From NCBI GenBank assembly GCA_021014325.1, contig CM037474.1, forward strand, positions 5,336,488 to 5,400,487: 64,000 nucleotides of DNA, written 5' to 3'. Under the pieces are notes generated by a model. The model ran no database searches. It had not been told where the DNA came from and was given only the letters and a program-made list of their open reading frames with translations. This DNA comes from Plazaster borealis. Lineage: Eukaryota > Echinodermata > Asteroidea > Forcipulatida > Labidiasteridae. Below are positions 12,601-23,362 of this stretch, piece by piece. Every line of letters starts with the position of its first letter. Position 1 is the stretch's first letter. Made by a program: the position numbers and the translations under genes.

Positions 12601-15600
12601 CATGACGTCACCCGGATGTTCGTTCCGTTTGTGCATTGATTAATCCATATTGTTGGGGAGATAAACATAATTTGGGTACCTGGCACGGGGCTAGGCTGGT
12701 TGCAAGCCCCTGGATGCATCGTCCGGTGGTTATGACCAGAGTTTCCTGTTCAGTCTGCCAATAAGCATGAACCGGCGCATTGGCGCTCATTTATAGGGAA
12801 GAAATCAACAGGATTTGAGGGATATTAAAGCAATGAGAGCTTCCGGTCGTTTCACTTTCCTTTCAGACCCGGATTGCAATGGTTAAATTAGTGGTGCAGG
12901 CAGTTAAACAAACATTGCGAAATGTTTTGCTGCATTGTTTCGAGATGAACAAACGGTGTGAGCGTGGAAGTGAACTTGCACAACTCACGCACGAAATAAG
13001 GAAATATGGGGAATATTTTATGAACAGTTAAAATCACACTTCTAAGAAACTTGGGTTTTTTTATAGACAGTTCGTCAAATATGTACGCCCATAATAAAGT
13101 TTTTGATGATAAACAAAATACAGCAAATGCAAATGATTTTGTTGGGCAACTCTTGGAGCGCACTTGGGCTTCTTTGTGGATGTTTTATGTTGCTGCATGT
13201 GTGTGGGGTGTTCTCTTGGTGTTTTGTTATACAGTTTTGTTACTTGATGGGTCTTTTTAACTGACGAATTTCCCCTCTTTGGAAATGGAAACAAAATGCA
13301 TTAATTTACTGGGGATATTGGCCGATTCGTTGAATCTCCTTGAGTCACAGTGTCTTCTTGGGTCACTGCCGAAAAATGGCTCGATGCGACTCATCGCCGA
13401 ACACGACTTACAGAGGGGCTCCAAGGTCAAATTCAGTTTTGTGATCAACTCGTTTTCCAATAGATAGAGTCCTTATGAAAATGGGGTAAACACTAACAAG
13501 TCTCTATAACCTCACGTTAAAATGGTGTAAAATGCCACTGTGTTTGATACCCTTCAAGAGTGAAATTGTTGTCTGAATCCAAAACCGTTCTATGACGTCA
13601 CATTTCAAAATTTGGTCCGTTCATTTTTGTACAGAGAATTTTTAAGTTCATACCTGAATTCTGATGATATTCAATCAAACCGGCTTATGACTTGTGCAGA
13701 AATTCCTCTTGTGAATGTACAGACCCATTTGTTTTTGCTGTGCGATGACGTCATGTTTCAAATTCCGCTCTGAAAGAGTATCAAATAAAACGATATTTTA
13801 CACCATTTTAACGTGAGGGTAGAGACTTGTAACTTTTTCTCCACTTTTATGAGGACTCTATCTTTTGGGAAATGAGTGCATCAAAAAAATCATGTTGACC
13901 TTGGAGCCTCTCTTTAAGTTGAGTTTAAAAACATTTATAACTCAACTACGTCATGAACAACATTATAACATATTGCAAGACACGAACATTTAATCAGTAC
14001 AGTCATCGAGCTGCCCCGAACCCACCAGTTTGAAATTACAAAATAACAATTCATTGCCACTTGTTGGGCAATAAAAAAAGTCAACCGTTTATTATTAATG
14101 TCAAAACTCAGTATTTGCACCGTCATGTTCTCCCTTCACGCGTGACTACCGCTACTAATAGAGTCCAACCAAGAATTAGCTATAATTATAAATAATGATC
14201 TTTTGTTCCACACACTCATTTAGTGCATAGGGGAGATTCGTGTAAAAAAATAAGGTAGCTTCTTAACTAGGCAAATGTTTTAAATCTTTCATTGATTGCG
14301 TTCATTAATGGAAGAATATAAATCGACAATAACAATTAGCTCCTTCAAGGTTGTTATTGTTCTCTTCGTATAGGTGATATTTCATTTGTAATTAGCTGTT
14401 ATTGAAAGAGTGTTCAATATATACGAAAAAGACAAAAATTATAAAACGCAAAATTATGCAGGCTCTATGGGTGTCTTTTCAACAACGAGTATTTGTGCAT
14501 ACTCTAAGTACACTCATGCTGGCGATACAGGGACAAAAGGTGTCTGTTTCAAATATTTTTTGAAAACTTACAGGAATAAAAACAAATTGTGTTTTGTAGC
14601 CCTTACGAATGGGTATTTGAGTGTTGAATATGGTGAATTGTTGTGTAAGAATTCACGTGATGTTTTGAATTTAGAAACCTCACTCCTGTGATTTGTTTTA
14701 TCTATTTTTATAGGTATGGAGGCCAGTGTCACCCTTTGGCAGTTTCTGCTCGAACTCCTGATGGACAAAAGCAACCAACATCTCATCACATGGACTGGGA
14801 ACGAGGGTGAATTTAAGCTGAATAATGCTGAGGAAGTGGCCCGGATGTGGGGGCTTCGCAAAAACAAAACCAACATGAACTATGACAAGTTGAGCCGCGC
14901 CCTGCGGTATTACTACGATAAGAACATCATCAAAAAGGTCATGGGTCAAAAGTTCGTCTACAAGTTCGTTTCCTTCCCCGAGATTGTCAAAACGGAGAAT
15001 AAAATCCCTTTCCGTGTGAAGATGGAAGCGATGGACGGGCCGGCCACAGTGACGACATCCAGACCCCAGAGTTACCCGGGGATCGAGAACGCTGTCGTCG
15101 AGAAACACAGGAGGAGTCCCGCCGGACACATTGAGCATTACCACCGCGAATCACCGAGATACGTACCGAGCCCACTGACGCGACCTCCCCAGTTGACTTC
15201 AGAGCACGACACGGTCTCAAAGGCGCACCGGGAGGAGTCCGGCGCTGCACACGAGCATCGGTGGAGCTCTTCTTCTTCTTCGCCTCCGTTGCGAGTCAGC
15301 AGCAGTTCCCACCCGAGCGAGCACGCCAGGGCCGCAACCCCGTGCAGCCCCAGAACCCTTGCCTTGTCACCGGGTTCCGTGGAGGCGAGGCTCTCAGCTG
15401 AGCCACGCCTGGTCACAAGCACCGGGCGTCCCTTCACCACTATCTGTACCCCCAGTACATCAACGGTCACAAGCAGTTCAAGCAATAGACCCAGACCGAT
15501 TCCAATAGCCACCTTGCATACACCCAAAAGTGACTTTTACACCGCCACTATGCCCACCAAGATGTCCACGTCTAGTCCCTCTTTCCTCACCACGAGTAAC

Positions 15601-15897
15601 GGACTCACGGTGCCGTGCTACGCCGGGCCACACACTCCTCTACCCGGCACACCTATCATGGTAGCTAGCCCCCTCTTCGGTCAAGGTGGTACACCCCTCG
15701 TACCTCTACACTTCTGGAGCACCCTCAGCCCTCTCGCACTGAGCCCCTCCATGAATTCACAAATGAACACATTCCAATTTCCCGCCATAATCAACGGACT
15801 AACCGGTGCACCCGTTACGGTGTCTGGCATGATGCCTATCCACACCCCAACCGTGGTGTTTTCACCCTCGACAACCAAACCCATTGTTGTACCATAG
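6599..15897 (+). CDS. ELK: ELK-family ETS transcription factor (ternary complex factor)
   Basis: Coding exons are 6599-6692, 11212-11337 and 14714-15897 (467 aa); every border is GT-AG and both introns are phase 1. The last exon alone, from the ATG at 14716, encodes 393 aa starting [10 protein letters not shown], which is where vertebrate ELK1/3/4 start. Counting from that Met, residues 1-92 are the ETS domain, with recognition helix [16 protein letters not shown] at 55-70. The C-terminal box reads [13 protein letters not shown] at 332-344, with two Ser-Pro sites (S338, S343) like the ERK sites of ELK1, followed by the DEF-type ERK docking motif FQFP at 353-356. A basic-hydrophobic stretch at 258-267 ([10 protein letters not shown]) could be a D-type docking site. 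The middle is Ser/Pro/Thr rich. The protein is expected to bind GGA core sites in the nucleus, with SRF, and respond to MAPK. The 74-residue N-terminal extension is unusual; a recognisable SRF-binding B-box was not seen. Confidence 0.9.
8985..9138 (-). pseudogene. Relic of a non-LTR retrotransposon reverse transcriptase C-terminus
   Basis: The - strand frame reads [17 protein letters not shown] and then a stretch ending [11 protein letters not shown]. This matches the usual end of L2/CR1-type LINE polymerases (AAPRLWNSLP..., then LKTHLF). Only about 50 residues survive, with no upstream polymerase domain. It is a decayed 5'-truncated insertion in ELK intron 2. Confidence 0.65.
9265..10425. 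repeat. 31-bp minisatellite, about 37 copies
   Basis: The unit contains ACAATTCAGGAGGTT then TACAGACTCTGTGCTT, 31 bases, with point variants (TTCACAGAC/TTTACAGAC, CAGGAGG/CATGAGG, CTTAC/CATAC) and a few short indels. Because 31 is not a multiple of 3, a reading frame cycles through all three phases. The unit lacks stops in each phase, so a 434-codon open frame (9200-10504) arises by arithmetic. I do not regard it as a protein gene. Confidence 0.95.
12535..12860 (+). promoter_or_regulatory. Candidate intronic ELK promoter or enhancer
   Basis: A GC-richer island with an ETS site CCGGAAGT (12569-12576), a perfect CRE TGACGTCA (12603-12610), CCGGATGT just after, CATTTATAGGG (about 12789-12799) and GCTTCCGG near 12838-12845. 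It repeats the ingredient list of the upstream promoter candidate and lies before the exon carrying the canonical ELK Met. It could drive a short isoform; no clear 5'UTR donor was identified. Confidence 0.35.
13402..13922. mobile_element. Foldback element with ~130-bp inverted arms
   Basis: The left arm (about 13402-13535) includes GGGGCTCCAAGGTCAA, ATAGATAGAGTCCT and CCTCACGTTAAAATGGTGTA. The right arm (about 13788-13922) carries the same in reverse: ACACCATTTTAACGTGAGG, AGGACTCTATC and TTGACCTTGGAGCC. The interior has two perfect TGACGTCA sites (13593-13600, 13746-13753). No transposase is present. Confidence 0.8.
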
Positions 15898-18800
15898 ACC
15901 ATTTAATACCACCCCAACAAGAAAATAGGTTTTTTTTTACCACGGAAATGAAGACGTGGTGGGGAGCCAGGCGTACCCACATTATAATTTTTAGAAACCA
16001 CAAGTTTCATTTAGAAGGAAGTTGTGTAAAATAATTTCCAATGGTTGTTTCCTTATCAGAGAGGAAGCGTCCTTTTAAAACCCTGTAAATATTGGCTGTG
16101 CCTTGAAGACGTCGATGAACCATTTCTCATTGGAGAACTTCTGTTCCCATGAACTGCTCCCATGGACCAACCCCATGGACAACACTTTGAACATCAACGA
16201 AAGGAAAAGTGGTATATTTTTTTGTAAAACTTGAGTGTCTCCCCCCGAAAACCTTGTGAGAGTGATTCTGGTCCATTCCGGAAAGTTAGTTCCGGTTTTG
16301 AAGCAAATCTGATCCCGGATTTGAATTCGAGCCCGGATTGTATGTAAATATAAAACCGATAATGATAATGGCTTTGGCTCGAATTCAGAGGGGAATTTAC
16401 CATTTGTTTCCCACCCGATCACACGTATAGGCCTACCTTGAGACTAGTATACTTTCGTTACTAAAGGAAAAAGTTTAACTTAGACAATCTGCTGGTAAGG
16501 CCTACGTTTTTCATGCACCATCATAAAATAGGGGGGAATTCCCACATCGAAAACACCATTAGTAATATAAACACTGACCTCGACAAAAAAATGCTATTCG
16601 AGTACAAGCAAGGCCGAGTTCGAAATGACTTTGCGTTCTTATATGAATATACAATTTACACATTAACCACTTCACGACGGTTGGCGTGTTTACACGCAAA
16701 TGTATCGTACGTGAAATAAGACAATTTACGGTAGAAAAGGGAATAAGAACGATGTGAGATTGAGTGAAAACACGGGAACCAACTTTTAAGAGGTTGAAGA
16801 ACTGAGACAAGAACTACTTCCAGAAAAGTATTGATAAACAAATTGATGTTATTAAGGAAAACCAACAAGTCACAAACAGTACACGTGGCAACCTTTGTCT
16901 GAAACAAAACAAACTGTTTTGTATTTTCGCGCCTATAAACACTAAACAGTTCCATGAACTTGGACCCTGGTATTGTGTAACACCTCTGACAACCTCGAGC
17001 CTAAATTTATTGGAAACTCATTTTTTGTACAGTTTACAATATTATTTATTTTCTAAAGTAAAAGATGATGCCTCGTTATTGTAAAGCATAGTAATACCAA
17101 ATTGTATAAATTGTGAAGATTTATGTTAAAAGTCGTTTCCGTAAGGCCAAATGTTCACGTATAATTATGAATCTTATTTTTTTGACAAAGGTATGATACA
17201 ATGTGAAAGAGAAACTTTTTCGATTTAAAAAAAAAAATTGTATTATAGGAAGTGAAAGGTCGCATGGAGTAGTACCACATAAAGTAAAAGTAAAAATGCA
17301 TAAGGGTACAACAAGAATAACAATTAATGCTAACAATGTTCTTATAATATACACATCATAGACCAGGTCCCTACCTCAGACACTGCTACTTAAACAATCA
17401 CAGCCCTCACATGCCCTAATCTTGTACACCCAGGCGAAGAGAAGAAACTATGGTGACATGCAAAAGCTCTACAATGACATAGGGTTTAAATTATGACCAT
17501 CACACGGAAACAGAGCTCGTTGCCGTTGCGATGAATCCACTGGCTATAACTCATGTGTAACGAATTTACATTTCATGTTAGCCTTCGAGAAAGACTCTGC
17601 TAGGGTCGAAACGTCAGGCCACTAACAATTTTAGGGGCACTTATACCATAGGTCCTTTTTGGTTGGTGAGCAGTTTGCAACAGCTAATTCTATTTTCGGA
17701 TTTACATTTCGCTACAAAAAAACACCCCAAATGAGATTATATTTTTAATCAAAAAGGTCATAGGATGCGTATTGAACCAAGTGATGTGTGCACTGTGATG
17801 TGACTTACGCGCCTTAACTACTTTTTAAAATTGTGCGTCCTGTTTTGTTTCGTCCAATAGATATATGCCGATGCAATTCCCCTTATATACGTCAAGTATC
17901 GCACACCACACACGCAGCTCACGTTAGCTTCATAATTTGTATGATTTTTGTTAGCACGAGTTTCAGTCGAATTAAACTCAAAGATACAGTGTGATCAAAT
18001 TTAACTTTTAAGTCTCTTTAAAAGTGTGAACCTTTTTAAGTTACGAATGGTGGGTTAAAACAATTGCAAGGAATTAAAGCAGATTTAACCACGTGAAATG
18101 AGATGAATTTGGAGGTAAAGATGAATTCCTAAAAGTCTGTGGCTTGTACTTCCTTGTCGACCCTCTTCAACAAATCACAACATGTGCTAAAACTCCTTTA
18201 CAAAATGTCCCCCAAGGCACAACCAACGACCTGCTTAAACTTACACGAGCTCGTTAACCAATTAGGATTTGCGATTTCACAATTTCTAGCCCTGGTTGAT
18301 ATTGTCTTTCTTATATGGTTATGTATTTTTATTCTTCCTTCGGAGCTCACAAAAAATGTCCGGTTTGTAATGTCCCAACACTTTCCGGGTTCTCACAGCC
18401 AAGGAAATGAAATGTAAAGCTGTGTTATCAATGTGCTCGGTAAGATCTGTTTGTCCGGGTCGATTGCTTTCATGTGACTCTGATGGCAAAACGTTGAAAA
18501 ATAATATCTCTTTCGAAAGGGAAGTTGAAAAGTGCATTGCATTTTACTTATTTGAAAAACAACTAGAATCATTCTTTCCTGTCCAATCACACGCATCTCT
18601 CACGGGTCTCTGCATCCACTGTATAGTCTTGTAACAAGTCGGAAAGTTTGAAAAGTTGACTGTATAGTCTTGTAACGAGTCGGAAAGTTTGAAATTTGAC
18701 TGTATAGTCTTGTAACAAGTCGGAAAGTTTGAAATTTGACTGTATAGTCTTGTAACAAGTCGGAAAGTTTGAAATTTGACTGTATAGTTTTGTAACACGT

Positions 18801-19200
18801 CGGAAAGTTTGAAATTTTGACTGTGGGCTAAAAAGGTTAAATGTTTTTCAGGTGTATGGGGAACACATTGAGCCGAGGTTTGCCGCAATTTATACCCCCC
18901 TCCAAATTGAAGCCCGTGAAGGGGCGGAGCTACAACTAGTAGAGTAAAGTAGTGAGTGATTGTATGTATGTTTGCTACGGAGACTTTTATATGTTAACTG
19001 TACATAAGATTATTTTGTGTGTATAATGTTTAACATAATTTGTTTTGGTTGTTCACGCAGGTCGTGACATTAATTTTTGTCAGATTTATAAGTTATTTTT
19101 CTTTGTATGGACTAGATGTAAATTGTGTAAAGTAATGCGATTGTTTATGTGTTGTTTATGTAGGAGCCCAATTAAATAAGAACAATAAATAAATAAATAT
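15898..19200 (+). other. ELK: Possible ELK 3'UTR and downstream flank
   Basis: No coding exon follows the TAG at 15895-15897. The region is AT-rich. A cluster of AATAAA signals at about 19178-19195 could end a long 3'UTR; an earlier end is equally possible. A 40-bp tandem repeat lies inside (18620-18827). Confidence 0.35.
18620..18827. repeat. 40-bp tandem repeat, 5 copies
   Basis: The unit begins TGTATAGTCTTGTAACAAGT and continues CGGAAAGTTTGAAATTTGAC. Copies start at about 18620, 18661, 18701, 18741 and 18781 with few differences, so the array is young. It lies in the possible ELK 3'UTR. Confidence 0.9.
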
Positions 19201-19380
19201 GAAGAATTTCCAGAAACAATTGAGCGAATAACTTTGTGTGTTTGTGTGTTTTGGGGACGATGTTTTGTTTTTCTTTAGTGTTTTATTTTATACTGTACAT
19301 GAAAAGCTTCAACTATTGAATGTTGTCTTTCAAATCAGTATATGATGACGAAATATGTTTATAATTTTCTCTACTGCACT

Positions 19381-19740
19381 TAAAGGCATCGTACACGTTT
19401 GGAAATTGTCAAAGACCAGTGTTCTCACTTGGTGTATCCCAACATATGCATAAAATAACAAGCCTGTGAAAATTTGGGCTCAATTGGTCATCGAAGTTGC
19501 AAGAAAATGATGAAAGAAAAAACACCCTTGTTGTACAATTGTGTGCTTTCAGATAGGAATAAAAACTTCTTGCAAGGAGTTTTTATTATTTTAGTGAGAA
19601 ATTACCTCTTTCTCAAAAACTACGTTACTTCAGAGGGAGTCGTTTCCTACAATGTTTTATACTATCAATAGCTCTCCGTCAAGTAAGTTTTTATGCTAAT
19701 ACTTGTTTTGAGTCATTACCAAACGTGTACGATACCTTTA
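19381..19740. mobile_element. MITE, family AAAGGCACTGNACACGTTTGG (copy 2)
   Basis: Left end TAAAGGCATCGTACACGTTT, right end AAACGTGTACGATACCTTTA: a near-perfect inverted repeat of about 20 bp flanked by TA. The interior is closely similar to copies at 4516, 38784, 44766 and 52682. Confidence 0.85.
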
Positions 19741-21040
19741 AGGGGACCTTTTCGAAGAGATAATAAATAGGCCTACTCTGCCTGGGGAATCAAATTTTCG
19801 TTCACCTTTGGTATCACTGCGTATACGGTCCTTTGTGTCAATAAACTCTGACTATTCGAAGCGATTGTGACGCAGCATCAGGTTTTACTACTTTTTCATA
19901 ACATCTAAAAGTTACCTCAGAGTTTATAAATATCTGAACGATGACTGAAACAGTCGTCAAACAAGGAAGCTGTGTTTACATTTTTAAAAATAATTCATAT
20001 ATAAGTCGTCACCAACATGACGCGCACGTCATACACAACCCTTTCCTCAAAGGCATTGGCATTTTGATTTTAATCTTGAGATTTTAGGTATGGTTTGTTT
20101 TTAGAAAAAAAGGAAGTTTGTGCAAACATCGCAGCAAAAAATAACAAAATTCAGTGGGAAAATAATCTCCGATCGAAAAGAGTTGAAGTCCAGAGCCAAG
20201 CGGTTACCTCTTGCCCTTTTGAAGGGGTAGATTTCTGAGTTCACATCGAGGCGGCCCATCATGACTAAGGGGGAGACGCGTTTAAAAATGCTTCTAAGTA
20301 TAATCTAACCGGACGCCGGTTGTAGTGACTCACACAAGATCGTTTACCTATTTACAAGTAGACGACACCATAATCGAAAGTATTAACTTCTATTCATAGA
20401 ATTTGTCTTGGCCTAAATTAGTCGACTTTCCCCTCCACGGCTTAGCGAGAGTAAATCACCCGGAAACACACATTTATGTCAGACGAGTGCTCTGAACAAT
20501 TGTATGAGACGTTTGATAGATAGTCGTTAGGTAAGATGACGGTCTCACACACCAGGAAGTGATACAGAATGTTTTTTTCGGGCAGGGCAGGAAAACTTGC
20601 CAAGGGTAGCGCCTTTGTGTCCCTGCTGAGGAGTTGTGATATGATTTTGTGGAAAAGCCTCAGGCGGAGGCACAAAATCACAACTTTGGGTGGGGTTTTC
20701 TTTAGTCGCGTTTGATCCGATCATCGGCGCTCTGTTTGACGACGTTTTTAACCTATTTTTAAACTTTTCAAACAGACTTAGTAAATGTTCTGGTTGAGGA
20801 CGATTGTAAAGGGTGAATGACCACCCAACCACGGGCAAATGCGTTTAAGTTTATCAAAGTCTCATCCCGGCGTTTATGAAGTCCACACGAGTCCACATCA
20901 ATCAATACCTATACGGCTCTGATCAATCATTAGCCCGCCCTCTACAGGTCAAAAAACCCTGTCTAAAAACTACCAGCTGAGGGCGCTATAATTATGTCTT
21001 GTTCCCTACCTCCTGCAATAGGAAAGGCACCTGAACAGAC
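19741..21040. other. Spacer between ELK and SPDL1
   Basis: No recognisable exon. It includes an imperfect hairpin near 20636-20692 (GTTGTGAT..ATTTTGTG against CACAAAATCACAAC). CpG is moderately enriched at 20150-20350. Confidence 0.4.
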
Positions 21041-21090
21041 TATTCATTCTTTTATAAGCGGACGTTTTGAAAACAACCGATGTAAACATT
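21041..21090 (+). promoter_or_regulatory. SPDL1: Candidate SPDL1 core promoter and 5'UTR exon end, CDE/CHR-like
   Basis: TTTATAAG at 21051-21058 resembles a TATA box. AGCGG (21057-21061), a 4-base spacer and TTTGAA (21066-21071) match the CDE-N4-CHR arrangement of G2/M genes. A donor GTAAGT starts at 21091, so a short non-coding exon ending at 21090 would splice to 23186. No transcript evidence was available. Confidence 0.35.
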
Positions 21091-21690
21091 GTAAGTAAAA
21101 TTAGTTAGCAGCTTTTAATTATTTTAACCTAAGATACTGCCTTTTTGATGAGTGTTGCGGAAGGTTATCGTTGAGAAGTATAATATTACTATTTAGGAGT
21201 TCAGATTTTTGTTTGAAACAAATTTTCAGTTCATTCAAACGTAAATAACAAAATGTCAAGTATTAATTAATTAAATTACTAATTTAGTTGGAATTGGCAA
21301 CCGAATCTCACTGCCTGGCAATTCATCAGTAATTGGTCCTATCATTTTATGTGGCCTTTTTTCAAAAGTTTGCCACTGCCAGCTAGTGGGGCTGGGGCAT
21401 TTGGGTCACAATTGTACGTCATGTACGTTGTGTTCATGAATATGATGATCAGAGGTAAGCATGGTAAGAAGACAGATTGGAGCTGATCATAGTTGTGAAG
21501 ATTAATAAAAAATAATACTAACTAAATTAAAAGTCTATTGCCCTCTTATTTTGCTGTTCCCTGAATTGGCAGCGACCAGAGAGGGATACAATAACAAGAA
21601 TCATCACAACTTTCATTATTTAGTGGAAAAGTGTCAGTTGGATACAGCACTATTCTCCTCATAATTTGATTTGAACCAGGAACAAGTAAC

Positions 21691-22165
21691 CGGTCCTACT
21701 ACTTGCCGTCAACTCGCCGACTTGCCGTCAACTCGCCGTCAACTCATTTTCGTGCCGTCAACTCATTAATTATAGTACATCAAAAATTTATAAATGGGGC
21801 ATGGAAGTGTTTAGTCTGGGCTAAACTACATATTTCCTGTGGTTTTCGGTAAAATTTCATTTACAAAAACGATTTTGTGTTGATAAATAAATAGTACCAA
21901 TCATTGACATCTTGGGCCAAGACTAATCCATATGTAGAAAAAGCGCCCTCAGTTGCCATGTTGTGCAAACGAGATAATTTTTTCACAGGAAAAAAACTAA
22001 ATTTTTATTCCGAAATGTAACCTAAAACTTATGAGAATTCTCTTTTAGCTAATACTTTACAGTTCTATGCTTCTTTTGTGGAGTTTAAATGTATATTGGA
22101 GGAGTTGACGGCGAGTTGACGGCACAAGTGAGTTGACGGCGAGTTGACGGCAAGTAGTAGGACCC
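21691..22165 (+). mobile_element. Non-autonomous DNA transposon, TIR GGTCCTACTACTTGCCG
   Basis: The ends are CGGTCCTACTACTTGCCGTC and its inverse ending AGTAGGACCC. Sub-terminal motifs GCCGTCAACTC (or the inverse) are iterated at both ends. An exact 8-bp target duplication CAAGTAAC flanks it (21683-21690, 22166-22173), as for hAT-type elements. No transposase ORF in 475 bp. Confidence 0.9.
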
Positions 22166-22210
22166 CAAGTAACTCTGTTTACAGACTAGTACAGTGGTAA
22201 TAGTCTAGAC

Positions 22211-22651
22211 GGGTCCTACTACTTGCCGTCAACTCACCGTCAACTCGCCGTCAACTCCTCCAATCCACAAAAGAAGCATAGAACTGTAAAGTATTAGCTA
22301 AAAGAGAATTCTCATAAGTTTCAGGTTACATTTCGGAATAAAAATTTAGTTTTTTTCCTGTGAAAAAATTATCTCGCTTGCACAACATGGCAACTGAGGG
22401 CGCTTTTCCTGCATATGGATTAGTCTTGGCCCAAGATGTCAATGATTACACTATTTATTTATCAACACAAAATCGTTTTTGTAAATGAAATTTTACCGAA
22501 AACCATAGGAAATATGTAGTTTAGCCCAGACTTAACACTTCCATGCCCCATTTATAAATTTTTGATGTATATTTAATGAGTTGACGGCATGAAAATGAGT
22601 TGACGGCGAGTTGACGGCAAGTCGACGAGTTGACGGCAAGTAGTAGGACCG
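22211..22651 (-). mobile_element. Second copy of the same transposon, inverted
   Basis: Same termini and interior as 21691-22165 but in reverse orientation and slightly shorter (441 bp). The flanks GTCTAGAC and GTCATAGA are only roughly alike, so the target duplication is degraded or absent. The two copies are 45 bp apart. Confidence 0.88.
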
Positions 22652-22789
22652 TCATAGAGTAGTATATAGGACTCCTTGGACCTACCCCCACTTCTGTGAC
22701 CAAACAGAAGTGGGGCTACCTTGGACCAAGCTGATATTGCATTGCCAAGAGACCTGGGTTTAGGTCCTGTGCTTGTTTCAATGAATGTG

Positions 22790-23075
22790 GCGTGTCGTGG
22801 CCGAGTGGTTTTACAAAGAGCACCGGACTCAAGCTCTCATGTTTCTGATCAGCAGAGGGAGGGTTTGAGTCCCGATCGTGGCACTTGTGTCCTTGAGCAA
22901 AATACTTTCTCCTCGCATGGGACATAAGCTGTAGGCTAGGTCCCTGTGCACAATGATTGCTGGTGCACGTAAAAGAACCCAGAACACTTTTCATGGAAGA
23001 GTAGAGGTTTACTCCGGTGTTTCTGGTTCAAATAGCAAGCACCATTGTTTACAGGTTTCCTCAGGCTTGCGAGCT
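22790..23075 (+). mobile_element. tRNA-headed SINE family A
   Basis: The A box in GTGTCGTGGCCGAGTGG and the B box in GGGTTTGAGTCC lie within a tRNA(Leu/Ser)-like head. The body has the family words TGTCCTTGAGCAA and GTAAAAGAACCCAG. It has no intact tRNA fold and sits in the predicted SPDL1 5'UTR intron. Confidence 0.8.
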
Positions 23076-23185
23076 ATAGTATTGAAGTTCACTTATATGA
23101 GGATGAGACATCCTTGGTTTCATTACCAGTAATACAACAATACCAGAATCAGATTTAATTTTCTTGTTGTAAATCCTGTATATAG

Positions 23186-23362
23186 GTAATCATGGATGAG
23201 ACATCGTTAGACAAACAATTGAACCAGTTGAAGGTGGAGTTGGACCACAAGAACAATGACTTGGTCCTGGCGGCTGAGATCGGCAAGAAACTACTCGAAC
23301 AGAATCAAGATCTTGAAGATAGATTAGAGCAGCTGGCGTATGATCACACCAAGCGGCTTGAG
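23186..23362 (+). other. SPDL1: SPDL1 first coding exon
   Basis: The acceptor ends TATATAG at 23185; six 5'UTR bases precede the ATG at 23192. The 57 codons encode the N-terminal helix with the CC1 box. The donor is GAG then GTAACT. Confidence 0.85.

Larger units (their letters stand above)
11338..14713 (+). other. ELK intron 3
   Basis: Contains the CRE/ETS-rich block 12535-12860, a foldback element (13402-13922) and AT-rich DNA. No coding exon was found. Confidence 0.5.
21091..23185 (+). other. SPDL1 5'UTR intron (predicted)
   Basis: It is occupied by two inverted copies of one DNA transposon (21691-22165, 22211-22651) and a tRNA-headed SINE (22790-23075). No coding exon was seen. Confidence 0.4.

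Noticed and set aside
14698..15527. Long - strand ORFs opposite the ELK exon
   Set aside because: Shadow frames of GC-rich coding sequence; the + strand encodes a conserved ETS domain.
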